Assembly (NCBI RefSeq): GCF_003121985.1
Contig: NZ_QEWP01000001.1
Span: 496,001-560,000 of the forward strand
Direction: 5' to 3'
Length of the DNA: 64,000 nt
Source: Marinilabilia rubra
Lineage (GTDB): Bacteria > Bacteroidota > Bacteroidia > Bacteroidales > Marinilabiliaceae
The notes under the pieces are model-generated. The model was not told where the DNA came from. It ran no database searches and saw only the letters and a list, made by a program, of their open reading frames with translations. Each line of letters starts with the position of its first letter. Positions within the stretch are counted from its first letter, which is position 1. The position numbers and the translations under genes were made by a program. Positions 28,269 to 35,525 of this stretch are shown here, piece by piece.

Positions 28269-29147
28269 TTAAAAATATTCAGCATAGTTAAGAGGGAGCT
28301 TTTCAATTTTTCTTATCCTAATGTCTTTGAAAAACACTTCAGCAGCTTCGCTTTGAATCTGTATTCTTCCACTATCCAGAGCTCGGGAGCCTTCCTTTGT
28401 GAAAAACCGTGAATTTTTGAGTACCATTACAACATGTCCGTTCACGATATGCAGGCTTTGTCCTTCATGACATATAAGCTCCAGGGTTGTCCATTCTTCC
28501 TTTTCACTCTCATAGTCGGCACTTCTGATGCAAAAAGCATTGCGACCACTATCGCCACCAAGGCTAATAAATGGCTGGCTATGACCGGCAATTGAATTCA
28601 TCATTCCTTCCTGTGGAAATGCCCTCACGTCGATGGCACTGTTAGCTATGGCCCAATAATCTCCCATATGTCCTTCCATTATCTGAAACTCCTGAGCAAG
28701 CATCCATGAGCGCCAGTAATCAACGCCGCATTCTCCTCTGGAATGATACAATACTCCCGAATCCAATAATTTATCTTTTCGCGGTTCCCATTTTTTATTT
28801 CCCCACTTAACTTTCAATTTCAGATGGTAATTCCGATAGTCTTCTTTTGTAAAGATACATCCGTAGTACTCGCCTGATATTCTGAGTATTGGTTCGCTGT
28901 TTTCTTCCGAAACCGAGAAAACATTGTTCACGTTTTTGCTGTACCCTATTGGTTCAACAGGATTGCCGGTACTATCCAGGGGGTGTTCTCCGTTGTAATC
29001 ATTGGTGTGTTTGAAGCTTAGATACATATCCCACTGAGAGAGATCCTGGTCAAGTAAAGGTTGCCATTCACTTTCGGGTTGAAATGAAGAAAGCCCCCAA
29101 AATGCCAAGGCAATTACCGTGAGCCGGAAAAAGCTTTTCTTTTTCAT
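28269..29147 (-). CDS. Secreted DUF1080 (3-keto-disaccharide hydrolase-like) protein
   Basis: The 292-residue protein has an N-terminal signal segment (KKKSFFRLTVIALAFWGLSS). It shows the concanavalin-like DUF1080 pattern: WQPLLDQDLSQWD, NYHLKLKVKWG, SGVLYHSRGE, EFQIMEGHMGDYW and a C-terminal LDSGRIQIQSEAAEVFFKDIRIR. Members of this family bind or cleave sugar derivatives outside the cytoplasm. No polysaccharide-utilisation partners (SusC/D) are nearby. It is monocistronic with its own terminator. Confidence 0.85.
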   Translation of the reverse strand: MKKKSFFRLTVIALAFWGLSSFQPESEWQPLLDQDLSQWDMYLSFKHTNDYNGEHPLDSTGNPVEPIGYSKNVNNVFSVSEENSEPILRISGEYYGCIFTKEDYRNYHLKLKVKWGNKKWEPRKDKLLDSGVLYHSRGECGVDYWRSWMLAQEFQIMEGHMGDYWAIANSAIDVRAFPQEGMMNSIAGHSQPFISLGGDSGRNAFCIRSADYESEKEEWTTLELICHEGQSLHIVNGHVVMVLKNSRFFTKEGSRALDSGRIQIQSEAAEVFFKDIRIRKIEKLPLNYAEYF

Positions 29148-29187
29148 GAAACAGATTTAGTGTGTATTTTATATTGAGTTGGTATTT

Positions 29188-29375
29188 GAAGTCTGTCCGT
29201 AAAGTACCATTTGCTTCGTTATGCTTGTTGCCAAAATACTCATCCCGAAGCATCGGGACTCCGCTTTTGGCGGCTTCACAAGCTCCCGAAGAAAAATCGG
29301 GGCAGGCTTTGCAGCTGGCACTTTCTGACCATACACATGACTAAAACAAATTTTACTTAGTTTACAGACAGGCAC
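29188..29375 (+). repeat. Family C repeat, copy 2
   Basis: The ends CTGTCCGTAAAGT and ACTTAGTTTACAGACAG are imperfect inverted repeats. TATTT occurs at both borders (29183-29187 and 29376-29380), a possible 5-bp target duplication. The interior shares CGTTATGCTTG, ATCCCGAAGCATCGGGACT and GGCTTC with copy 1 at 16365. It is non-coding. Confidence 0.6.
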
Positions 29376-29425
29376 TATTTAGTGCCAGCAAGAAAACTCA
29401 TGTTTTTCATCTGTGCAAACACTAT

Positions 29426-29698
29426 TTACAAAGAAAAAACTCCCTCTATGGCGGTTGCCTCCTGGGTTATTTTTACAACATCGTCAGGTGTCTGCATTAC
29501 TGCCTTACAGGTAACTGATACATGGCGCATACTTTTCGTATGCTTAAAAGAGATATCTGCTTTTTCCGGCAAAAGTGCCACTACTTTATCCACTTTTCCA
29601 TGCTGGTTGGGCACAATGAATTTAAACATATACAATTGTGGCCAGTTATCACTCTCTGCTAAAATCTTTCTTAATCTCCTGTAGTCTTTTAAAGCCAT
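29426..29698 (-). CDS. DUF493 family protein (YbeD-like)
   Basis: The 90-residue protein is recognised by the small ferredoxin-like-fold pattern: WPQLYMFKFIVPNQ, then KHTKSMRHVSVTCKAVMQTPDDVVKIT and EGVFSL at the end. YbeD/DUF493 proteins are putative small regulators of unknown mechanism. It is preceded by a T-rich leader and is divergent from the GH65 gene. Confidence 0.85.
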   Translation of the reverse strand: MALKDYRRLRKILAESDNWPQLYMFKFIVPNQHGKVDKVVALLPEKADISFKHTKSMRHVSVTCKAVMQTPDDVVKITQEATAIEGVFSL

Positions 29699-30006
29699 AT
29701 TATTTGGTGTCTGTTACGGTTTGTTTGTTCTTTCTGTGAAAGTCTGTTAGTGGTTTATTTTGTATGGTAAAAATCAGACTTTTATTTTTATATTAAAAGA
29801 ATAGTTTGGTGCAAAGTTATTATTTGAATTCTGATATTTTTCTTAAATTTAAAGAAATGTAAACTCCAGGCTATGAAAATACTTTGGTCAACATTTATTT
29901 CCTATAGGATTGTTTTTGTCGAATTTTCCCAAGCAGTTTTCTGACATCGCACCTATCTTTCCTCTGTTTTTCAAAACTGTATAATCCTTCTCAAAAAAAT
30001 GCAGAT

Positions 30007-32406
30007 ATGAATAAAAACAATGATTGGAAAATTATATACGAAGATTATATTCCTGAGCATGAGCCTTTGCGTGAGGCCCTTTTTACTTTAGGAAACGGAT
30101 ATATTGCAACCCGTGCTGCTGCGGAAGAATCAAAAGCCGAAAACGATCATTATCCCGGAACCTACCTGGCAGGTGGTTACAACAGGGCCAAATCGGAAGT
30201 TTCGGGGCGGATTGTTGAAAATGAAGACCTGGTAAACTGGCCCAACTGGCTGTCGTTGACCTTTAAACATGACGGTGGGAGTTGGTTCCTTTTGGATGAT
30301 GTGGAAGTCCTTCATTACAGACATGAACTGGATTTGTACAAAGGAATAATGAAGCGTACCATCAAGTTCAGAGAGGAAGACGGGCGCGAAACCAGCTTGA
30401 TTGCCCGGCGTTTCGTAAATATGAAAAATCCCCATTTTGCCGGTATCCAATGGGAGATTACTCCTGAAAACTGGTCGGGAAAGATACAAATTCGCTCAGC
30501 ACTTGACGGAACCGTTACCAACTCAGGAGTCCCCAGGTATAGAGATTTAACAAGCGTTCATCTTCAACCATTGGAAATAGGCTCATTTAATGAGGAAAGC
30601 ATCTACCTTAGGGTTCAGGCCAATCAATCGAAGTTAAGAATGGTTCAAGCTGCCAGAACAAGAGCTTTCAGGGATGGTGAGGAGCTTCCAGTAAATCGGA
30701 GATTTTTTAAAAAAGTAGGATATGTAGCACATCTTTTTGATCTTGATTGTGATGAGAATGAAAGTGTAAAGATTGAAAAAATTGTGGCCATTTATTCATC
30801 AAAAGACAGAGCTATTACTGAACCGGTTTTGGAAGCCAAAAATTCCCTGTATGATGCCGGTAGTTTTGATGAGCTTGCCGAAGCACATGCCCATGCCTGG
30901 TCTGAATTGTGGTATCGCTGTGATATAGATCTGAAGGATGGGAATAATACTCAGTTAATTTTACGATTGCATATTTTCCACATTTTACAAACTGCTTCTC
31001 AAAACACCATTGGGTTGGATGTTGGAATTCCGGCTCGGGGCTGGCATGGGGAGGCTTATCGGGGACATATTTTCTGGGACGAGCTGTTCGTTTTTCCCTT
31101 TTTGAATTTTCAGTTACCCGAATTAGCCAGATCTCTCTTGATGTATCGTTATCACCGCTTACCGGCAGCAAAGCGTGCGGCAAGGCTGGCAGGTTTTCGG
31201 GGTGCTATGTTCCCCTGGCAGAGCGGAAGTAATGGCCGGGAAGAAAGTCAGGTAGTTCACTTAAATCCCAAATCAGGGAAATGGGACCCGGATAATACTT
31301 ATCTGCAAAGGCATGTTGGTATTGCTATAGCATACAATATTTATCAATACTATGAAGCTACCCGTGACATTGAATTTTTAATGGCCTATGGCGCTGAAAT
31401 GATGCTTGAAATAGCAAGGTTTTGGTCAAGCTTGTCCTTCTTCAACAAAGATCGTGGGAGGTACGAAATTCACAATGTGGTTGGTCCCGATGAATTTCAT
31501 ACAGAATACCCGGACTCCGACCAACCCGGGTTAAATAATAATGCTTACACCAACGTGATGGCAGTGTGGGTTTTGCGCACTGCCCTTGATTTTGTGGAGC
31601 TTCTGTCCGACACCCGGAAAAAGGAACTTTTTACTGATTTGAAGATTGATGAAGACGAGATAACGAGATGGGATGAAATCAGCAGAAATATGTTTGTGCC
31701 ATTTATGGATAATGGCATTATCAGTCAGTTTGAAGGTTATGAAAACTTAGAAGATCTGGATTTTGAAAAATACCGCGGGAAGTATGGCGATATTCAACGA
31801 CTCGACCGTATTCTGAAAGCTGAGGGTGACTCGCCAAACCGATACAAAGTAAGTAAACAGGCTGATGTTTTAATGCTCTTTTTCCTGCTCTCTTCCGATG
31901 AGATAGAGAATCTGTTCAACCGTTTGGGGTACACTTTTGATCGCAGCATCATTCCAGATACGGTGAATTATTATATTCAAAGAAGTTCGCATGGATCTAC
32001 CTTAAGCCGACTGGTATATTCCTGGGTTTTTTCTCGTTCCGACAGGGAAGAGTCTTATCAGGTATTCAAAGAATCGCTGATAAGCGACTTTGAAGACATA
32101 CAGGGCGGTACAACAGCCGAAGGCATTCACCTTGGTGCCATGGCCGGTACTGTAGATATGGTTCAGCGTTGCTATACCGGTTTGGAGATTCGTGGAGGGA
32201 TTCTCTGGTTAAATCCACGGTTGCCAAAGGAAATGAAGGGATTTAATATGCGTATCCGATACCGTGGGCACTGGATTTGGCTTCATTTTACTCAGCACAA
32301 AGTTGAAGTTTCTTTTGAATCAGGGCACTCACCTCAAATTGAGATTGGAGTTATCGATAAGGTTTATGAACTTGGGCAGGGAGATTGCAAAAAGTTCTTA
32401 CTCTAA
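30007..32406 (+). CDS. Glycoside hydrolase family 65 enzyme, probable disaccharide phosphorylase
   Basis: The 799-residue cytosolic enzyme has the GH65 layout. The N-terminal beta-sandwich runs to about 290 (EPLREALFTLGNGYIATRAAAEES). The (alpha/alpha)6 barrel includes ARGWHGEAYRGHIFWDELF and the catalytic Glu in VVGPDEFH near residue 493. SSHGSTLS near 660 corresponds to the phosphate-binding Ser/Thr pair of GH65 phosphorylases. A small C-terminal beta domain follows. GH65 members phosphorolyse alpha-linked disaccharides such as maltose, trehalose or kojibiose. The substrate cannot be told from sequence, and a hydrolase is possible. No beta-phosphoglucomutase gene, a common partner, is nearby. 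Confidence 0.9.
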   Translation: MNKNNDWKIIYEDYIPEHEPLREALFTLGNGYIATRAAAEESKAENDHYPGTYLAGGYNRAKSEVSGRIVENEDLVNWPNWLSLTFKHDGGSWFLLDDVEVLHYRHELDLYKGIMKRTIKFREEDGRETSLIARRFVNMKNPHFAGIQWEITPENWSGKIQIRSALDGTVTNSGVPRYRDLTSVHLQPLEIGSFNEESIYLRVQANQSKLRMVQAARTRAFRDGEELPVNRRFFKKVGYVAHLFDLDCDENESVKIEKIVAIYSSKDRAITEPVLEAKNSLYDAGSFDELAEAHAHAWSELWYRCDIDLKDGNNTQLILRLHIFHILQTASQNTIGLDVGIPARGWHGEAYRGHIFWDELFVFPFLNFQLPELARSLLMYRYHRLPAAKRAARLAGFRGAMFPWQSGSNGREESQVVHLNPKSGKWDPDNTYLQRHVGIAIAYNIYQYYEATRDIEFLMAYGAEMMLEIARFWSSLSFFNKDRGRYEIHNVVGPDEFHTEYPDSDQPGLNNNAYTNVMAVWVLRTALDFVELLSDTRKKELFTDLKIDEDEITRWDEISRNMFVPFMDNGIISQFEGYENLEDLDFEKYRGKYGDIQRLDRILKAEGDSPNRYKVSKQADVLMLFFLLSSDEIENLFNRLGYTFDRSIIPDTVNYYIQRSSHGSTLSRLVYSWVFSRSDREESYQVFKESLISDFEDIQGGTTAEGIHLGAMAGTVDMVQRCYTGLEIRGGILWLNPRLPKEMKGFNMRIRYRGHWIWLHFTQHKVEVSFESGHSPQIEIGVIDKVYELGQGDCKKFLL

Positions 32407-32477
32407 GGGTGTTGGTTGAAAAGTTAAAGGAAAAATCTTCAATTGAGCGGTTTGTAAATGGGGCTTTTCAGCAATCC

Positions 32478-33560
32478 TTAGTTTGAAGAGTAAAAGTATT
32501 TTTTGAGTTTTAAAAACTTTTTCTCAAATAAATTGTAGGATAAAATGCTAATTACAATGGTAATGGTTAATGAAAGCGTGGCGATTATGGCCCAATTAAA
32601 ACTGACATTTAATATTTTTTGAACTTGAAGCACCAAACTAATCACAATGGTATGAAATAGGTATAATCCGTAAGTGTAAATTCCTAATCTGCTGATCCAT
32701 AAAGAGTCTTTAATGTGTAAGGCATTTCTGGGAGGAAGAGTAAAAAGAATATTAATGGCAAAGAAAAATCCAAGAATATTTGGTGTAATTATGTCTTTGC
32801 CCGGAAAGTTGACTTGTGGCACAATAAATATTAATCCGAGAGTAAATAAAAAAAACAAATATTTGAGCGTTAGCGGAATTTCTGCAACCTTGTCGATCAG
32901 TCTGTGCTTTTTAACAAGGATAAACGCCGGAATTGAGCCAAAAGCAAAGTAATCGATATTGGTAAAGATGTCGGCAAAAATGAGCCCGTTCATATGGTAG
33001 ATGATTCGGAATATGACCCCCGAAAGGAGGGCTGTTAATGCAATGATCCAGGTTTTTGAGTTTGGAACAATGAAAAAAAGCAATCCCCACAAAATGTAAA
33101 AATGTTCTTCAACGCATAATGACCACATTACGGGCAAAGGGGAAATTCCCGGAAGACTTTCTGTTAGCATAATTTTGTAGTTTTCCAGGAAAAGTACCGA
33201 TACAAGCCAGTCGGGCTCATACCCCTGATTGGAGTCGGGTAGATTTAAAAAGTCCAGTATATGCGGTGTAAGAAAGGCAAAGAGAATCATGGCATAAAAC
33301 AGTGGCCATATTCTTAATATTCTTCTGCCAAAAAAATTCTTTAGCGATAGTTCAGTTTGATTGTGTTTCTCCAGAAGAAGAATATATGTAATTAAAAACC
33401 CACTTAGAACAAAAAAGAAAGAAACCCCGATTCCGCCACTTTCTGAAAACCATTGCAGCCAGCTGTTTTCTTTTGTTGGAAGATGGTGAAAGAAAACCAA
33501 CAAAAAGGAGAAGAACCTTAATGCATCGAAAGTATGAAAGTGTTTGCGGGTTTGAGCCAT
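32478..33560 (-). CDS. Acyltransferase family 3 membrane protein (OafA/YrhL-like)
   Basis: The 360-residue protein has about ten hydrophobic helices. The family signature is at the N-terminus: FDALRFFSFLLVFFHHL, with the catalytic-type His, then GGIGVSFFFVLSGFLITYIL. RRILRIWPLFYAM near residue 95 is also characteristic. Such proteins transfer acetyl or other acyl groups to surface sugars. It is a stand-alone gene with no glycan cluster nearby, so the acceptor is unknown. Confidence 0.9.
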   Translation of the reverse strand: MAQTRKHFHTFDALRFFSFLLVFFHHLPTKENSWLQWFSESGGIGVSFFFVLSGFLITYILLLEKHNQTELSLKNFFGRRILRIWPLFYAMILFAFLTPHILDFLNLPDSNQGYEPDWLVSVLFLENYKIMLTESLPGISPLPVMWSLCVEEHFYILWGLLFFIVPNSKTWIIALTALLSGVIFRIIYHMNGLIFADIFTNIDYFAFGSIPAFILVKKHRLIDKVAEIPLTLKYLFFLFTLGLIFIVPQVNFPGKDIITPNILGFFFAINILFTLPPRNALHIKDSLWISRLGIYTYGLYLFHTIVISLVLQVQKILNVSFNWAIIATLSLTITIVISILSYNLFEKKFLKLKKYFYSSN

Positions 33561-33673
33561 TTTTTATGTTTTAATCCGGCTTAAATCTAGAAAAAAAACA
33601 GGAATTCAGGAAAGTTTTAATTGAGTGTAAGAATTTTGTTGGGTTATCTTCCCGCCAGAACTCAGTCAATGAC

Positions 33674-33704
33674 TTTGTTATTATTTAAAATATTTATATA
33701 TTTG
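33674..33704 (+). promoter_or_regulatory. Canonical Bacteroidota promoter
   Basis: The -33 element TTTG (33674-33677) is separated by exactly 19 bases from the -7 element TATATTTG (33697-33704). This is a full consensus match and lies 19 bases upstream of the ATG of the 82-residue gene. It is the clearest promoter in the window. Confidence 0.8.
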
Positions 33705-33722
33705 CATAAATAAATTTAATAT

Positions 33723-33971
33723 ATGGAGTTTAAGAAACTTGAATTGGAAACTGAAAACAGAGGCCTTAAAGGATGGATTAAAACCAGACATTTTAAGACT
33801 TCAATAATTAGCATTGTCGTTGGTGCAGCTGCCGGATTTGGCTATTATTATTTTTCGGAAGCTAAAGCCTTTGATTCCGTAATTTTCACAGAGGCTTTTA
33901 AGTTTATTGCAATGGGAGGCTTTTTGGGATTTTTTGTAACCAATAGCCCTTGCGCCAGAGGAAGGTGTTAA
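33723..33971 (+). CDS. Small membrane protein with C-terminal Cys pair
   Basis: The 82-residue protein has a charged N-terminus, two hydrophobic helices (about 28-46 and 57-73) and a C-terminus NSPCARGRC with two cysteines four apart. It resembles small Bacteroidota YgaP/DUF6132-like proteins that end in Cys-containing motifs, but I cannot assign a family firmly. A consensus promoter directly upstream supports expression. The Cys pair could bind metal or form a disulfide. Confidence 0.65.
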   Translation: MEFKKLELETENRGLKGWIKTRHFKTSIISIVVGAAAGFGYYYFSEAKAFDSVIFTEAFKFIAMGGFLGFFVTNSPCARGRC

Positions 33972-34072
33972 AAGCTGTTTTAATAAAGTCTTCTTCGTAA
34001 AGGTAAAATTCGTCAAGCTCTTTCAATGCTGTGCAAGTCAGTTATTTGTTTTTTAAAGTGATTGTTTCTTAA

Positions 34073-34208
34073 CAATACTCCGTTAAACTTTTGTAAAGGG
34101 CTATAAATCAACTTTTTGGAATCATGTGCATGATTGCTTTAAGACCCTGGTTATTAGCACTATATGATTCATCTTAAATCTAATATCTAAAAATCTAACG
34201 ATCTATTG
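34073..34208 (+). repeat. Family A repeat, complete, with 6-bp target duplication
   Basis: This 136-bp element starts CAATACTCCGTTAAACTTTTG and ends AAATCTAACGATCTATTG. Inverting the end gives 15 matches of 21 with the start. TCTTAA flanks both sides exactly (34067-34072 and 34209-34214). It has no coding capacity and no interior hairpin module. It is a good reference copy for the family. Confidence 0.85.
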
Positions 34209-34257
34209 TCTTAATGTATAGAACATCAGGGTTGTATGAATTATTTTGCATTTTTGC

Positions 34258-34300
34258 TGACTGCCCTCAGGCAGGTATCTAAAAGTCTAATGATCTATTG
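34258..34300 (+). repeat. Family A repeat, right-end fragment
   Basis: This fragment has a CTGCCCTCAGGCAGGT hairpin followed by ATCTAAAAGTCTAATGATCTATTG, the right terminus of family A. It lies 50 bases after the complete copy at 34073-34208. The left part is not recognisable. Confidence 0.55.
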
Positions 34301-34402
34301 CTAAATAATCTCCCCTAAAACTTAGAGCTTATCTCCCCGTCCATCCAGCCCAATGGCTTTTATTTTCCGGAACGAATTTCGATTAAGTCCTTTGGCTTTT
34401 AT

Positions 34403-34678
34403 TTAAAAAGGGATGTAGTGTTCACCATATCCGGTGGCAAATCCGGTTGAGTCATTTTCATTGAAGCCGACAATCTTGTAACCGGCTTCATAAAACTGAT
34501 TAGCTAAAGCATCAGTCTCATACTGATTCATGCGGAAGCCCGGTGTCTTAAATGCCACCCGGCGTCCGTTTCCGTTTGCAAGATTCAAGTTGGTTGGTAT
34601 TGTTTGGATTGTGGCGATGTCCATTTCTGTTTTATCGATTAATGTTGGCTGGAGTTTTGACCTGTTTCCCGGGGCATA
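34403..34678 (-). pseudogene. Decayed reading frame downstream of the flavin reductase
   Basis: An ATG at 34624 opens 73 codons (VAFKTPGFRMNQYETDALAN is protein-like). The same frame continues 18 sense codons upstream of that ATG (YAPGNRSKLQPT) before a stop. This suggests a truncated or frameshifted gene rather than a complete small protein. Another frame upstream (about 34660-34760) also looks coding, with KAPELIGQIIDVKITSAADM, consistent with accumulated frameshifts. The family is not recognised. Confidence 0.4.
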
Positions 34679-34807
34679 TCTACAATCTCTCTACTTAATG
34701 ACATATCAGCCGCTGATGTAATTTTTACATCGATGATTTGCCCAATGAGTTCAGGCGCTTTTCTTCTTTTTCGGTCTTTTGGTACCCCATCTTCTCCAGC
34801 ACGGCGC

Positions 34808-35431
34808 TTACTCTTTAAGTATGTCCAGTGAATTGAATATCATATTGCTGTTTCCACAGATGTAAAATTCGGTATTGGTTGAAAAAGTTGCTTCTGCTAT
34901 ATGCTTTGTCAATCTTCCCTGTACTTTTCCTGTTTTATCCAGGGAGGTGCAATCTGTATATCTGGCGGGATGAAAAACCTGCCTGTCATAGGCCTCGTTG
35001 CCGTACCTTATGCCATGGATAACCTGGTAGTTTAATTCAGGGAATGTCTCCGCCATACTGCGAAAAGGGGCGATTCCTGTTCCGCTGGCGATGAATACGA
35101 AGTGGCGGGTGTTTATTTTTGATTCATCTATCGTAAACTCTCCAATGGGGCCATTTAGCTCTACGATATCACCTTCTGACAGCATGGATAGGTAGCCGGA
35201 AAAGATCCCATTCTCAATTTTTCTGACGAGCACCTCCGGATTAGATTGACTTTTGCCATTATATAGGGAATACTCCCTGCTCTGACTGCTTCCCGGAATA
35301 CTTAGGATTACATGCTGGCCGGCTTTGAAGTTTAGCTTCTGACCGGTCATTCTCAATGAAAAAGTATCATCGGTGAGCCAACGGATTTTAGATACTTTGT
35401 AATATTTGCTCTTTGCTTCCTGCCCTCTCAT
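34808..35431 (-). CDS. Ferredoxin-NADP reductase-like flavoprotein
   Basis: The 207-residue product starts at the ATG at 35431; the longer frame begins at a TTG inside the promoter. The FAD-binding beta-barrel has SREYSLYNG near residue 65 and GYLSMLSEGD. The NAD(P)-binding domain has the GTGIAPFRSM motif near 120 and EFYICGNSNMI near 190. It is likely a soluble oxidoreductase passing electrons between NAD(P)H and a partner. After ILKE-stop, a neighbouring frame reads VSAVLEKMGYQKTE, which looks like a normal reductase end. A late frameshift may therefore have cost about 20 residues. Confidence 0.82.
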   Translation of the reverse strand: MRGQEAKSKYYKVSKIRWLTDDTFSLRMTGQKLNFKAGQHVILSIPGSSQSREYSLYNGKSQSNPEVLVRKIENGIFSGYLSMLSEGDIVELNGPIGEFTIDESKINTRHFVFIASGTGIAPFRSMAETFPELNYQVIHGIRYGNEAYDRQVFHPARYTDCTSLDKTGKVQGRLTKHIAEATFSTNTEFYICGNSNMIFNSLDILKE

Positions 35432-35458
35432 TTTTCTGAAAATGAATTTAAATGGCGG

Positions 35459-35466
35459 CAAAGTTA
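35459..35466 (-). promoter_or_regulatory. -7 element TAACTTTG of the reductase gene
   Basis: On the minus strand TAACTTTG fits the TAnnTTTG consensus and lies 28 bases before the ATG at 35431. The -33 match is weak. Its position rules out the upstream TTG as the start. Confidence 0.55.
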
Positions 35467-35525
35467 ATTAAAGAAGAAAAAAGGATGAAGAAATCCTGAA
35501 AATGTTTATTTGCAAAACAACCGGA

